Shown here piece after piece: positions 8,359-16,133 of a stretch of DNA of 26,145 bases. A program made the translations under genes and the position numbers. This DNA is from JBDNJM01 sp041687755 (GTDB lineage: Bacteria; Planctomycetota; UBA1135; GCA-002686595), in contig JBDNJM010000087.1 in assembly GCA_041687755.1 (NCBI GenBank), forward strand, positions 1 to 26,145. The letters run 5' to 3'. The notes below the pieces were generated by a model that was not told the origin of the DNA, did no database searches, and saw nothing but the letters and a program-made list of their open reading frames with translations. Position 1 is the first letter of the stretch. Each line of letters opens with the position of its first letter.

Positions 8359-10224
8359 CTAGAGGGTCGACTCCAGCATCAGCTGGATTTCGTCGGGACC
8401 GACGCGCCCCACACCGCTCAGGTCGCGGTCCCCGACCTGTCCCCATATCACCGTGAGCGAACCGATCTGGTAGACCACCCAGACCTGCGGCTTCGACGAC
8501 TCCCCGCCTTCCTCGTCCTGCACCTGGACCAGGGGGCCGCCGACCTCCGGTTGGCCGGGACGTTGAATTGCGGGGCTGCGGCCGGTGTCTCCGATGTCCG
8601 CCTGCCGGTGCAGAAAGAACAGGACGTCCGCGCCGTCGGTGTAGGTTGCCTTCGACCAGCGCTCCTCGGGCTTCACGGCCACCGCGGCGCGTTCCACCAG
8701 GACGTAGCCCGTCGGCACAAACACAGGGTTCAGCAGTTCGATCCCCAGGGCGCTGGAGAGTTCATCCGCGCCCATCACCTGCTCGTCGTTTAGCAGCAGG
8801 TTCGGCAGGAACGGCGGCGGTTGGCCGTAGAGGATCGACTCGAACGTGACCCGCAGCCCGAGTTGCCCCGACCTGTCGTACTCGGCCAGCCCCAGCAGCA
8901 CGCCCGTCTCGATGTCGACCGAGAAGCGCAGCAGCCCGATCGTGGCTTCGCCCGAGCGCGGGGTGAGCTCGAGTTGCGCGCAGGTGCGCCCGGCAACGGT
9001 CGCGGTGTCCGACAGCTCGGCGACGAAGTAGTTCTCGACGAGCAGATCCAAATCGCGCACGCGCGCGTCCCGGTAGCGGACGTAGAAGCCGGCCCGCGGC
9101 GCCTGGAGGATTTCATACTCCAGCGGATCGAGGGAACCGGAAGACACGACCTGAATCGTCTCCAGCAGCGTGCCACCCGCGTCGTCCACGCGCAGGCGCT
9201 CGCGATGCGAGAGCAGCGCGCCGTTCGCCATGAAGATCTCGACGAGGCGATCGCCGTCGAGCGGCACCGTCAGGTTCGCGCTCGCCGCTAGCGCAAGCAG
9301 GGAGCTGGAGCCCTCCGCATTGGACATGCCCGAGCCACCGTTCGAGGTACCGTTCGGGGTACTCGAGCCAACCGGAGCCACGCTCGAGGTGAACAGTCCG
9401 CCCGTGTCGGAGACGCTCAGTCGGCCGGGGCCGACCGGCGTGGTCGTCGGCTGGAACGGCTGCGGCGCGTTCGACGACGCACCGGACAGCAGAGCCTGGC
9501 GCCGGGCCGACTGCTCGAGCAGGGCGCCGCCCGAAAGGCCGTCAACCAGCGCTGCGGCGACGGGGTCCATTGCAGCCACAGAGTCCGCCTGGACGCGGTG
9601 GTACATGAAGGGCGCAGCTGTATGCAGGCCGTTCCCAGCTGCCGGCAGGCCGTTCCCAGCTGCCGGCAGGCCGTTCCCAGCTGCCGGCAGGCCGTTCGCA
9701 GCTGCCGGCAGGCCGTTCACCGTCGAACCGCTCTCACCGAAATACGGGCCGATCAGCATCGCGCCGACCACCGCCGCGGCCAGGCCGACCACCGGTCCCA
9801 GCCAGGACTTCGTGCCGAAGCGACCGCTCAGCCCCCGGCCGGGGGCACCCGTCGCGGGGGCACCCGTCGCGGGGGCACCCGTCGCGGGGGCCGCAACCTT
9901 CGGCAGGTCGCCGACGAACCGCTCGGCCACGGCCTTGCTGGGCGTCGCCAATTCTTCCGCGACCAGGCGGGCGAGGACCGACGGCGCGCCCTGGCTGCTC
10001 AGGTTCTTAAGCAGGTCCGCAATGGGCGCATGAGTCGACATCTCCAGAGCGACGCGCTCGTCGAGTTCCTGCGGCGCACGTGCCTGCTCCGAACCCTCCA
10101 TGCACTCCACCGCCCGCAGACGGCGCAATAGCGCGTCCGGAGGCTGCTGGCGCGGTTGCTCGGTGAGCGCGCGCTGCAGTCGGGCCAGGGCCCGGGGGTC
10201 GAGAGGATCAGGGGGAAGGGACAC
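8359..10224 (-). CDS. Membrane anti-sigma candidate with RseB/MucB-like C-terminal region
   Basis: 621 residues from GTG 10224, 43 bases after the sigma gene's stop codon. Residues 1-135 are soluble and helical, the expected sigma-binding side, with no obvious zinc motif. A single membrane segment (WLGPVVGLAAAVVGAMLIG, about 140-160) follows. Next come a heptapeptide repeat region (NGLPAAG, about 168-200) and a low-complexity linker. Residues about 318-470 resemble RseB/MucB: ILQAPRAGFYVRYRD, VAGRTCAQLELTPRSG, and a VDIETGVLLGLAEYDRSGQL strand pair. A further globular C-terminal region ends in LMLESTL. The order suggests an anti-sigma and an RseB-like sensor fused in one protein. Reading frame continues upstream to 10566, but that part overlaps the sigma gene and is Arg/Ser-rich shadow. 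Confidence 0.8.
   Translation of the reverse strand: MSLPPDPLDPRALARLQRALTEQPRQQPPDALLRRLRAVECMEGSEQARAPQELDERVALEMSTHAPIADLLKNLSSQGAPSVLARLVAEELATPSKAVAERFVGDLPKVAAPATGAPATGAPATGAPGRGLSGRFGTKSWLGPVVGLAAAVVGAMLIGPYFGESGSTVNGLPAAANGLPAAGNGLPAAGNGLPAAGNGLHTAAPFMYHRVQADSVAAMDPVAAALVDGLSGGALLEQSARRQALLSGASSNAPQPFQPTTTPVGPGRLSVSDTGGLFTSSVAPVGSSTPNGTSNGGSGMSNAEGSSSLLALAASANLTVPLDGDRLVEIFMANGALLSHRERLRVDDAGGTLLETIQVVSSGSLDPLEYEILQAPRAGFYVRYRDARVRDLDLLVENYFVAELSDTATVAGRTCAQLELTPRSGEATIGLLRFSVDIETGVLLGLAEYDRSGQLGLRVTFESILYGQPPPFLPNLLLNDEQVMGADELSSALGIELLNPVFVPTGYVLVERAAVAVKPEERWSKATYTDGADVLFFLHRQADIGDTGRSPAIQRPGQPEVGGPLVQVQDEEGGESSKPQVWVVYQIGSLTVIWGQVGDRDLSGVGRVGPDEIQLMLESTL
9625..9719. repeat. 21-bp tandem repeat within the anti-sigma candidate gene
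   Basis: The unit CAGGCCGTTCCCAGCTGCCG plus one G (21 bp) occurs four times from 9625 to 9708, with one base change in the fourth copy, and a partial fifth copy reaches about 9719. It encodes the heptapeptide NGLPAAG just outside the membrane segment. Being a multiple of three, copy-number change would alter linker length without a frameshift. Confidence 0.9.
9841..9890. repeat. 15-bp tandem repeat within the anti-sigma candidate gene
   Basis: GGGGGCACCCGTCGC is repeated exactly three times (9841-9885) with a partial fourth copy. It encodes the pentapeptide ATGAP on the cytoplasmic side of the membrane segment. Together with the 21-bp array it places a length-variable tract on each side of the membrane. 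Confidence 0.9.
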
Positions 10225-10267
10225 GGGTCTGCGGGGGCGGCGGGGTCTGTCTTGGCTGAAGGCGGGT

Positions 10268-10882
10268 TCAGCCCAGGTAGTGCTTGTCGAGAACGGGGGC
10301 CAACTCGCGATCGAGCCCAGCGTGGGCGCGCGCGAGCCTGGATTTGACGGTGCCGAGCGAGATCGCAAGGGTCTCGGAGATCTGCTCGTAGGAGAGGTTT
10401 TCCGTGTAGCGCAGCACCGTGACGGCGCGCAGCTTCGGCGAGAGGCGCGAAATCGCGCGCTGGATCTCTTCTTCCAACTCGCGGCGCGAAGCGCCCGCCG
10501 AGGGCATCGGCACGGACTCGTCCGAGATCTCGAACCGGGAGCCATCCGAGTCGTCGCCCTCACCAAAGGCGTCGAGGGAGGCCAGGTTGCGGCTCCGGCT
10601 GCGGCGCTTCAAATCGATCGAGGCATTCACCGCGATGCGGTACACCCAGCTTGAAAAGCGCGACTGGAACCGGAAGCTCTCCACTTTGCGGAAGATCGTT
10701 CCGAAGGTCTCCTGGGAGGCGTCCAGCGCGTCCGTGGGGCTCCCGGTGATCCGGTAGCACACGTTGTAGACGCGGTCCTTGAAGCGCCCGTACAGCTCCC
10801 CAAACGGCCCGTCGAGCCCGCGCTCATCAGCGCCGGCGGCCTGGCATCTAAGCACCAGGTCGTGGTCGGGATCGGGGTTCAT
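10268..10882 (-). CDS. ECF-type RNA polymerase sigma factor
   Basis: 204 residues from ATG 10882; a TTG six codons upstream is less likely. Region 2 spans about 26-90 (FGELYGRFKDRVYNVCYRIT, then DALDASQETFGTIFRKVESF and SRFSSWVYRIAVNASID). A Ser/Asp-rich linker follows. Region 4 (about 145-190) carries the helix-turn-helix LSYEQISETLAISLGTVKSR. It directs RNA polymerase to a regulon not visible here. The gene immediately downstream encodes a membrane protein in the anti-sigma position, implying an envelope-signal circuit in which sigma is held inactive at the membrane. A GGAAC/CGTCCT-like pair upstream would fit autoregulation. Confidence 0.94.
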   Translation of the reverse strand: MNPDPDHDLVLRCQAAGADERGLDGPFGELYGRFKDRVYNVCYRITGSPTDALDASQETFGTIFRKVESFRFQSRFSSWVYRIAVNASIDLKRRSRSRNLASLDAFGEGDDSDGSRFEISDESVPMPSAGASRRELEEEIQRAISRLSPKLRAVTVLRYTENLSYEQISETLAISLGTVKSRLARAHAGLDRELAPVLDKHYLG

Positions 10883-10959
10883 CGGGCGGGCGAGGGACAA
10901 TGGAGAGCGCGCAGGTAGGCGGTAGCCGGAGGGTATCGACGGGGTCGGGGCGTCAAACT

Positions 10960-10987
10960 AGGACGGTCAGAGACCCAGCCGTGTTCC
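10960..10987 (-). promoter_or_regulatory. Possible ECF-type promoter of the sigma operon
   Basis: On the minus strand GGAAC (10987-10983) is followed after 17 bases by CGTCCT (10965-10960), about 78 bases before the sigma start codon. GGAAC at -35 and CGTC-like -10 elements are typical of many ECF sigma promoters, which are often autoregulated. This is a pattern match by eye only. Confidence 0.3.
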
Positions 10988-11430
10988 CGATCCTCCTCCA
11001 CCTTGCCCCCTTCTGAACAGGATTCCTCTCCCGGATGAGCCTTGGATGGCGGAAAACTCTGGGGTTCACCCCTTATTTCTCGATCCCAAGACCCCCTGGC
11101 GGCACCCCGGAGCGCGGCCCAAGTGCTGACTTCTTCTCTCCGGCAATCCGGCTCGATCTGAGCACTGCGGGCCCAAATTTCGGTGGCATCAAGGCTAATC
11201 GAGGGTTGGCCCAGCGCCCGCCGGCCAAGAACCCGAATCCTGACTCGACCCCCCAGGACGCCGCCAGCAGCCCGTGACGCGATCGGCCGGGGCGACCAGC
11301 AGTTCCCCCCCCCCCCCACACGCTTAGCACCGAGCCTGCCTAGCGCAGGGGCCCACGCCCCGACCCCAGAAGCTCCGCTCAGACGATGGGCCGCGCAGCA
11401 CACCGCCACCCCCAGCACCCCAAATGCAAG
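10988..11430. other. Intergenic stretch without a supported gene
   Basis: Between the sigma promoter candidate and the structured repeat I see no convincing coding region. Reading frames here are Pro/Arg/Ser-rich and lack family features. It includes a run of 13 C at 11305-11317 and is otherwise C-rich and low in complexity. Confidence 0.5.
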
Positions 11431-11499
11431 CGACCGCCCAAGTTCTCCCTCACGCGGCCGTGTCTGCCTCGAGCCGGCTCCAACGGCGTCAGCCGATGG
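11431..11499. repeat. Structured intergenic element, copy 1
   Basis: It aligns with 16061-16133 in the same orientation with a single-base indel. Identical blocks include GCGGCCGTGTC and CAACGGCGTCAGCCG. The stem CCAACGGC/GCCGATGG has one mismatch, and the first stem is degraded compared with copy 2. It lies just downstream of the TSP3-repeat gene's stop codon. Confidence 0.6.
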
Positions 11500-11525
11500 G
11501 CCCCGCCCCGCAGCACCCCTCCCTC

Positions 11526-12611
11526 TCACCCGCCGATCAGCACCAACGGATCGACAATGTCCACGGTCGAGCCGCCCTTCGTGGAGCACAGGGGACTGCA
11601 GAACCCGTCCGCCTCGACGCACTCCGAGGTCTCGACCACGTAGGTCACCACCGCGCCCGAGGATCCGCCGACCGACGTCGACTGGACGCAGACTTCCTGG
11701 GGACCGTAGGTCTCGGGCAGTTGATCCGCCGGCGCGATGGGCTTGTACGCGAGTCCGGGGTTCACGCCGACGCCCGATCCCGAACCACCTTGGCTGGCCG
11801 CCGCGGGCATCAACGACACGGCGTTGAGAACGCCGGCTGACTGAACGAAGGTCGTCGCAGTAGCCGCGAGAATCGGGCCACCGACGCCGCCCTCGACCGT
11901 TCCGACGACGGCGAAGCCGCCGAGGGCTTCGAGCAGGTTTGCCGGGAACGGGGTCTCGATCGCAACGATCTTGTCGGCGCTGTTCGCGCCGGGGAACACG
12001 CTGACTTCGGACAGCGCGAGGATTTGCGCGGTCGTGAACTGCACGGATCCGTTGAGCGCGGCGCTCGCGATGGTGATGCGAAGATGCTTGCCGCTGAGCA
12101 CGCCGCCTTCGATGAACAGCATCGTGGTCAGCATGAACAGATCCGAGTCTTGGCGCGCGGCGAGGCCCACGCCGTCGCCCTCGCCGGCCACCGGAACGGA
12201 GAAGTAGTCGAGCGGGTCGCTGCCGCGAGCCAGTTCCTCAAGGTCGTTGATCAGGTCCGCGTCCGTGTCGGCCAACTGCATCTCCGTACCGAGCAGGGCT
12301 TCGAGCACGTCGTCCAATCCATCGCCATCTACGTCGGTGGACGCGCCAATGTCCGTGGCGTCCAGCGCCGGCGGAGCTCCGAGTCCGCTGCCGAAACCCA
12401 GTGCGAGGACAGAAGCCGCACCGGTGAGCAGCACGAAGCCTGCCTGGCCCCAGCGGCCGAGCGTGCCGTCCTGGCCCCAGCGGCCGAGCGTTCGCGCTTC
12501 ACGGCCCCCCTCAACGATCCTCGAGACCGCCTGCCCACGAACCCCTGCTCCTGACCCCATACGGGGTTCGGAGTTGATCGTGGTGCTCTGCAGGGTTCGG
12601 GCTCGAGTCAT
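11526..12611 (-). CDS. Exported protein with TSP3-like calcium-binding repeats
   Basis: 361 residues. An unusually long charged N-terminus precedes a hydrophobic export segment (AGFVLLTGAASVLALGFGS, about 57-75); a start at Met18 (about 12560) would shorten it. Residues about 90-135 contain the Asp-rich motif DVDGDGLDDVLEALLGT followed by ADTDADLINDLEELARGSDP, which matches thrombospondin type-3 calcium repeats often seen in secreted proteins. The remainder is Gly/Ala/Val-rich and probably beta-structured. The C-terminus has four Cys residues (EVCVQ, SECVE, FCSPLC) that could form disulfides. No enzymatic motif is recognised; a surface or matrix role is plausible. It stands alone, with more than 600 bases on the sigma side. 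Confidence 0.75.
   Translation of the reverse strand: MTRARTLQSTTINSEPRMGSGAGVRGQAVSRIVEGGREARTLGRWGQDGTLGRWGQAGFVLLTGAASVLALGFGSGLGAPPALDATDIGASTDVDGDGLDDVLEALLGTEMQLADTDADLINDLEELARGSDPLDYFSVPVAGEGDGVGLAARQDSDLFMLTTMLFIEGGVLSGKHLRITIASAALNGSVQFTTAQILALSEVSVFPGANSADKIVAIETPFPANLLEALGGFAVVGTVEGGVGGPILAATATTFVQSAGVLNAVSLMPAAASQGGSGSGVGVNPGLAYKPIAPADQLPETYGPQEVCVQSTSVGGSSGAVVTYVVETSECVEADGFCSPLCSTKGGSTVDIVDPLVLIGG
12443..12491. repeat. 27-bp duplication in the TSP3 gene N-terminus
   Basis: A 22-base block beginning CCTGGCCCCAGCGGCC is present at 12443-12464 and again at 12470-12491 (27-bp period). It duplicates GRWGQDGTL just before the export segment, giving TLGRWGQDGTLGRWGQ. Confidence 0.85.
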
Positions 12612-13055
12612 GGGCGGCGAGACATGGGACGGTCAGGTCTCCTCGACCCGCGCTGGCGCGCGAGGCCCCCAGCGGTCAGCTAGGTGAAGGGACATGGATT
12701 CAGGGTATTCGGAAGTAGGCGAACTTTGGAGCTGCACTCCAGTTCTCCCTATGAAAACCCGGCTCGGAGGACCTGCGTTGCGCTCCCAGGGTTTCCCTCT
12801 GGCCCTCATTTATGCCTCGGGCCGGCCAGAGTTACTCTTAACTGCCCCCAGAATTCTCTCGGACCCGGGGCCGGGCAGCCCCCAAGGCGCCGTGGAGGGC
12901 CCTGGAGCGGGCTTCCCGGCGGGCTCTACGCCCGAGGAATGAAGCGTAAACCTCTCCAGGGAAAAAATTTAAGGCCCGGCGCGTCGTGCGGGCTAAGGCG
13001 AACCAGATCATGAGGGGCATCTCGAGACCCGCTAGGGAGCCGTCTAGCCCCGCGC
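12612..13055. other. Intergenic stretch without a supported gene
   Basis: No reading frame here looks coding on either strand. It presumably holds the promoter of the minus-strand TSP3 gene. A short hairpin CGGGC/GCCCG around TCTAC occurs near 12920-12935, and an A/T-rich patch (AAAAAATTTAA) near 12963 stands out from the GC-rich background. Confidence 0.45.
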
Positions 13056-13083
13056 TTGCCAGCGAGAGGCGGGTCAGTAGACT
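13056..13083 (+). promoter_or_regulatory. Candidate sigma-70 promoter of tRNA-Arg
   Basis: TTGCCA (13056-13061) is separated by 16 bases from TAGACT (13078-13083), 26 bases before the tRNA begins. Spacing and position suit a housekeeping promoter for a short primary transcript. Confidence 0.45.
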
Positions 13084-13109
13084 GTTGCGCCGCGGTTCCG
13101 AACTGTGTC

Positions 13110-13186
13110 GCGCCCGTAGCTCAGCTGGATAGAGTGCTTGCCTCCGGAGCAAGATGTCGCAGGTTCGAATCCTGCCGGGCGCACCA
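13110..13186 (+). tRNA. tRNA-Arg (anticodon CCG)
   Basis: A complete cloverleaf can be drawn. The acceptor GCGCCCG pairs with CGGGCGC. The D arm is GCTC/GAGT, closing with a G-U pair. The anticodon stem CTTGC/GCAAG encloses CTCCGGA, giving anticodon CCG. The T arm GCAGG/CCTGC carries the loop TTCGAAT. Discriminator A is at 13183 and CCA is encoded at 13184-13186. It reads the Arg codon CGG, common in such GC-rich genes. No second copy of its 3' end is seen in the window, so it gives no evidence of an attachment site. Confidence 0.97.
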
Positions 13187-13205
13187 TCGGACCCCCAGGA
13201 GCCCT

Positions 13206-13260
13206 CCGGAACTCCTCCGGAACTCCTCCGGAACTCCTCCGGAACTCCTCCGGAACTCCT
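13206..13260. repeat. 11-bp tandem repeat downstream of tRNA-Arg
   Basis: CCGGAACTCCT is repeated five times exactly (55 bases), starting 19 bases after the tRNA CCA end. There is no unique spacer between units, so it is not a CRISPR. The 11-bp period does not suit a coding repeat. Confidence 0.95.
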
Positions 13261-13353
13261 CTCGGCGGCCCGGGAGCGCTGGCGGAAGCCGGGAGAGCAG
13301 GGCGGAGCCCGGTGAGCTGCGAAGGGAGCGGCCCCGGGGAGGGGATCGAGCTG

Positions 13354-13367
13354 GCGGGCTAACCCGC
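13354..13367. terminator. Short hairpin between tRNA-Arg and the sulfatase-fold gene
   Basis: GCGGG (13354-13358) and CCCGC (13363-13367) form a 5-bp stem with a CTAA loop. It lies beyond the 3' ends of the convergent tRNA and sulfatase-fold genes. No U-tract follows, so this is weak evidence for a terminator. Confidence 0.2.
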
Positions 13368-13449
13368 GTCAGGGCAGCACAGGAAGAGCCAGACGGGGCC
13401 TGGCCTGGCAGCGCCTGCCGAGATCGTGCGCTGTGCCCCCCCCCGCCGC

Positions 13450-15831
13450 TCAGTCGCGGGCCTCGGCCTCGTCGTCCGACCCCGAGTCGCCCACCTCGTA
13501 CCCCAGCGCCTGGAGCATGGCTCGCTCCCGGCCGAGCAACCCGTCGTCCCCCTCACTCGCCGGCGTAAGGCCCAGCTCGCGCAGCCGGCCCAGCCCTAAA
13601 TCGATCAGCCGCTGGCGATACGCCCCCGTGATCTCGGGGTCGCTCGGCAAGGGGCGCAGCTGGCCTGGATCGCTCTCCAGGTCGAATTCGGCCGAGCGCC
13701 AGCGGCCCTTGCCGGGCTCGAACCAGGCCAGTTCGGCGCGCTCACCTGTCAACAGCGCCCGCCACGTGTACTGGCGGTCCAGCTCCGCAAAGATCGAGCG
13801 TGGCCCGAGCTCGCCTCCGAACAGGTCGCGTCCCTGGACGAACGCCGGCGCGGGCACGCCGGTCAGGCCGGCCAGTGTGGGCAACAGATCCACGAGCGAG
13901 GCCGGATCCATGCGCCGCTCGGCTCCTTGCCCAGGCACGTGCAGGATCAACGGGACACGCACCAGCTCAGGACGCAGCTGGTGGCTGTGGAACACGCGAC
14001 CGCGTTCACCGAGCTCCTTCCCGTGATCGGAGGTCACGACCACGATCGTGCTCTCCGCGAGGTCGAGCTCGTCAAGCTTCTCAAGCAGCCTGCCGACCAA
14101 CTCGTCCGCCTGCAGCACGCCGGCGTCGTACCGATCGCGCGCCCACTCGAGCTGTTCGTCGCTCAGGGGCCGCGCGTAGAGGAAGTCGTCCCAGTACTCG
14201 TCGTGCAGCTCGTACGAGTTCGGCGCGGCACCGATCGCGTCGAGAAAGCGGTCCGGCGGGGACAGCTCGTGCGCGGCGTAGGTGTGCACAAACAGGAAGA
14301 ACGGCTCATCCTTGCGACGCTCTAGGAACTCAGACACGCCGCGAAATCCACGCCCCGAGAGGTAGTCCGGCGCGACATCCAACCCGTCGGCCAGCGCCGG
14401 CAACGTGCGGTCCCAGTCCGCGTCGAGCGCGGGGTCCGTGATGCCATAAACGTCGAAGCCCCGCGCGAACCCGAACGTCGGCATGACGAAACCGCCGCCG
14501 GTGAACGCGCCGGTCGCGTATCCCGCGGCCTTGAACAGCTCAGCCATGTAGGGCGACAGCTCGGGAATCGGTCGCTGCTCCGGGCGCTCGACCCGGTGCA
14601 CGCTCGGGTACTGCCCCGAGAACAGGCTCGCATGGCTGGGCAGGGTGTACGCGCCCGTGGACCAGGCGCGCTCGAAGACCGTGCTCTCGGCGCCCAGCGC
14701 ATCAAGGTGAGGAGAGGTCGCGCGATCGTGCCCGTACAGGCCGAGTCGATCCGCGCGCAGGGTGTCTAGCGAGATCAGCAGCACGTTGGGAGGTGTCGAC
14801 GCGTCCCGTGGCGCCGAGCAACGCAGCTGCGCAACCGGCAGCCGCGGGGAGCCGGGCAGATCGCTCTCAGCCAGCAGAGACAGCTCGCCGGCGCGACCGC
14901 GCAGCGCGACCGGCACCTCCACACGATGTTCGCTCCAGCCAGCGGGCCGCAGCGGATCCCCGGCGCGGGCTTCCGCCGACTCGAACAGGGCGACCGCCCC
15001 CCCCCCGGCGGGCCGAAACTCGAGTCGGAAGCGCACGGTCTCATCGGCCAGCCCCCGCTGACTCCCGCGCGGCGGATGAAGCACGCCGACGGCGAGGTCC
15101 AGCCACCGCGCGTCCTCCGGCAGTCGCGCGGGCCAGCGCGCCGCGCGACCCTCCGGCAACGCCAACCCTAAACGCTCGCGCCAGCCGCTCGTGCGCTGGG
15201 CTAGGCATGGCGTGACCAGGTCTTCCTCGACCCAGCTGTACGCATCGAGCGGTTCCCCAACCGCCTCGCGCACGCTCGCCCAGGCCGCGCCCGCCCCGGC
15301 ATCGCTCTCCAGCCGCAGGAACAGAACAAGCTCCGCCGCAGCGGGCAGGAGCGTGACCATGAACTCGCGCACGCTGCCCGTCGCCTCCGGCACAGCGAGA
15401 GCGCCGGAGAAGCTGCGCGACAACGCCTGCGCCAGATCGGGAACGGCGCCGCGGGTCGAGCTCGCGAACTGCAGCGCGCCCGCCACCACACGAACGCCCT
15501 GCTGCCCCCCCGACCCACTCAACCTCAAGGCGACCCGGAGCGAGCGCGCCCCCGCCCGCGACGAGGCCGGCAGCGGCACGCGCGCGAAGATCGTGGACTC
15601 CCCGTCCGCCGCCACTCGATCGACAGGAACCCCGTCGGCACCCAACCAGGCTTCCGAGGACAGCTCGAACTCGACCGCCACGGCCTTATCCGGACCGCGA
15701 CGATCCTCGAAGCGACCGCGCTCCAGCCCGTCAAAGAGACCCGCCGCAGGTTCCGGCGCCCGGCCGCAGCCCACAACCAGAGCAAGGGACGGCAACAGCA
15801 GCGCCGCCAAGACATACCGAACGATGACCAT
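13450..15831 (-). CDS. Sulfatase-fold (alkaline phosphatase superfamily) lipoprotein
   Basis: 793 residues from ATG 15831. The N-terminus is a lipoprotein signal with lipobox VVGC (Cys22). Residues about 30-340 are beta-rich and unrecognised. The sulfatase domain begins near 347 with NVLLISLDTLRADRLGLYGH, whose Asp residues bind metal. A second metal site is VVTSDHGKELGERG (near 600). The nucleophile region reads YTLPSHASLFSG (near 394): Thr stands where FGly-type sulfatases have Cys or Ser in C/S-x-P-S-R, and His replaces Arg. The substrate may thus be a phosphoester, as in other Thr-nucleophile members, rather than a sulfate ester; this is inferred. The upstream extension to 16167 is rejected as Gly/Arg-rich and crossing an intergenic repeat. 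Confidence 0.88.
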   Translation of the reverse strand: MVIVRYVLAALLLPSLALVVGCGRAPEPAAGLFDGLERGRFEDRRGPDKAVAVEFELSSEAWLGADGVPVDRVAADGESTIFARVPLPASSRAGARSLRVALRLSGSGGQQGVRVVAGALQFASSTRGAVPDLAQALSRSFSGALAVPEATGSVREFMVTLLPAAAELVLFLRLESDAGAGAAWASVREAVGEPLDAYSWVEEDLVTPCLAQRTSGWRERLGLALPEGRAARWPARLPEDARWLDLAVGVLHPPRGSQRGLADETVRFRLEFRPAGGGAVALFESAEARAGDPLRPAGWSEHRVEVPVALRGRAGELSLLAESDLPGSPRLPVAQLRCSAPRDASTPPNVLLISLDTLRADRLGLYGHDRATSPHLDALGAESTVFERAWSTGAYTLPSHASLFSGQYPSVHRVERPEQRPIPELSPYMAELFKAAGYATGAFTGGGFVMPTFGFARGFDVYGITDPALDADWDRTLPALADGLDVAPDYLSGRGFRGVSEFLERRKDEPFFLFVHTYAAHELSPPDRFLDAIGAAPNSYELHDEYWDDFLYARPLSDEQLEWARDRYDAGVLQADELVGRLLEKLDELDLAESTIVVVTSDHGKELGERGRVFHSHQLRPELVRVPLILHVPGQGAERRMDPASLVDLLPTLAGLTGVPAPAFVQGRDLFGGELGPRSIFAELDRQYTWRALLTGERAELAWFEPGKGRWRSAEFDLESDPGQLRPLPSDPEITGAYRQRLIDLGLGRLRELGLTPASEGDDGLLGRERAMLQALGYEVGDSGSDDEAEARD
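14997..15006. repeat. Ten-base homopolymer (C/G) inside the sulfatase-fold gene
   Basis: Ten consecutive C on the plus strand (G on the coding strand) encode GGG within the phrase RPAGGGAVALF, before the catalytic domain. Tracts of this length are prone to slippage during replication. Confidence 0.9.
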
Positions 15832-16060
15832 GGCCGAGAGCCTAGCGGTGCCCCCCGCAGAATGAACCCGTTCCCTCAGCAGTAGCCCCGAGCAAGTCCC
15901 GCCGAACCGAAGCCCCCATGCCGCGCCCCCGACGCCCCACCCCTGAGGACCCCTCCAAGCCCCCAACGCCAGCCGCATCGCCCTCCTCACACCCGCGCCG
16001 CCGTCAGCCGCCGACGCCCAACCCCAGCTGCCCAACCCCCTGCCGCGCCCCCGGACGACA

Positions 16061-16133
16061 ACGACCGCGCAAGGGCTCTCCTTGCGCGGCCGTGTCAGTC
16101 TCATGCCGTCGTCAACGGCGTCAGCCGTTGAGA
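16061..16133. repeat. Structured intergenic element, copy 2
   Basis: Stem 1: 16061-16074 with 16080-16093 around GCTCT. It is a 14-bp helix if read on the minus strand, where one pair is a G-U wobble; on the plus strand that pair is an A/C mismatch. Stem 2: TCAACGGC (16112-16119) with GCCGTTGA (16124-16131), loop GTCA. A related copy lies at 11431-11499. This copy sits about 230 bases upstream of the minus-strand sulfatase-fold gene, so it could be part of its leader. Confidence 0.65.

Noticed and set aside
10225..10566. N-terminal extension of the anti-sigma candidate frame
   Set aside because: It overlaps the sigma gene out of frame and is Arg/Ser/Pro-rich; GTG 10224 just after the sigma stop codon fits better.
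10879..11622. Minus-strand frame across the sigma upstream region
   Set aside because: Composition is Gly/Arg-rich with no family features, and it overlaps both the sigma start and the TSP3 gene's 3' end.
12684..13152. Overlapping small frames between the TSP3 gene and tRNA-Arg
   Set aside because: They are short, overlap each other on both strands, have no conserved features, and one runs across the tRNA.
13110..13186. tRNA-Arg as attachment site of the mobile element
   Set aside because: No second copy of the tRNA 3' end is seen in the window, and the tRNA is separated from the module by the sulfatase-fold gene.
13206..13260. CRISPR array
   Set aside because: Units are only 11 bp and contiguous, with no unique spacers and no cas genes.
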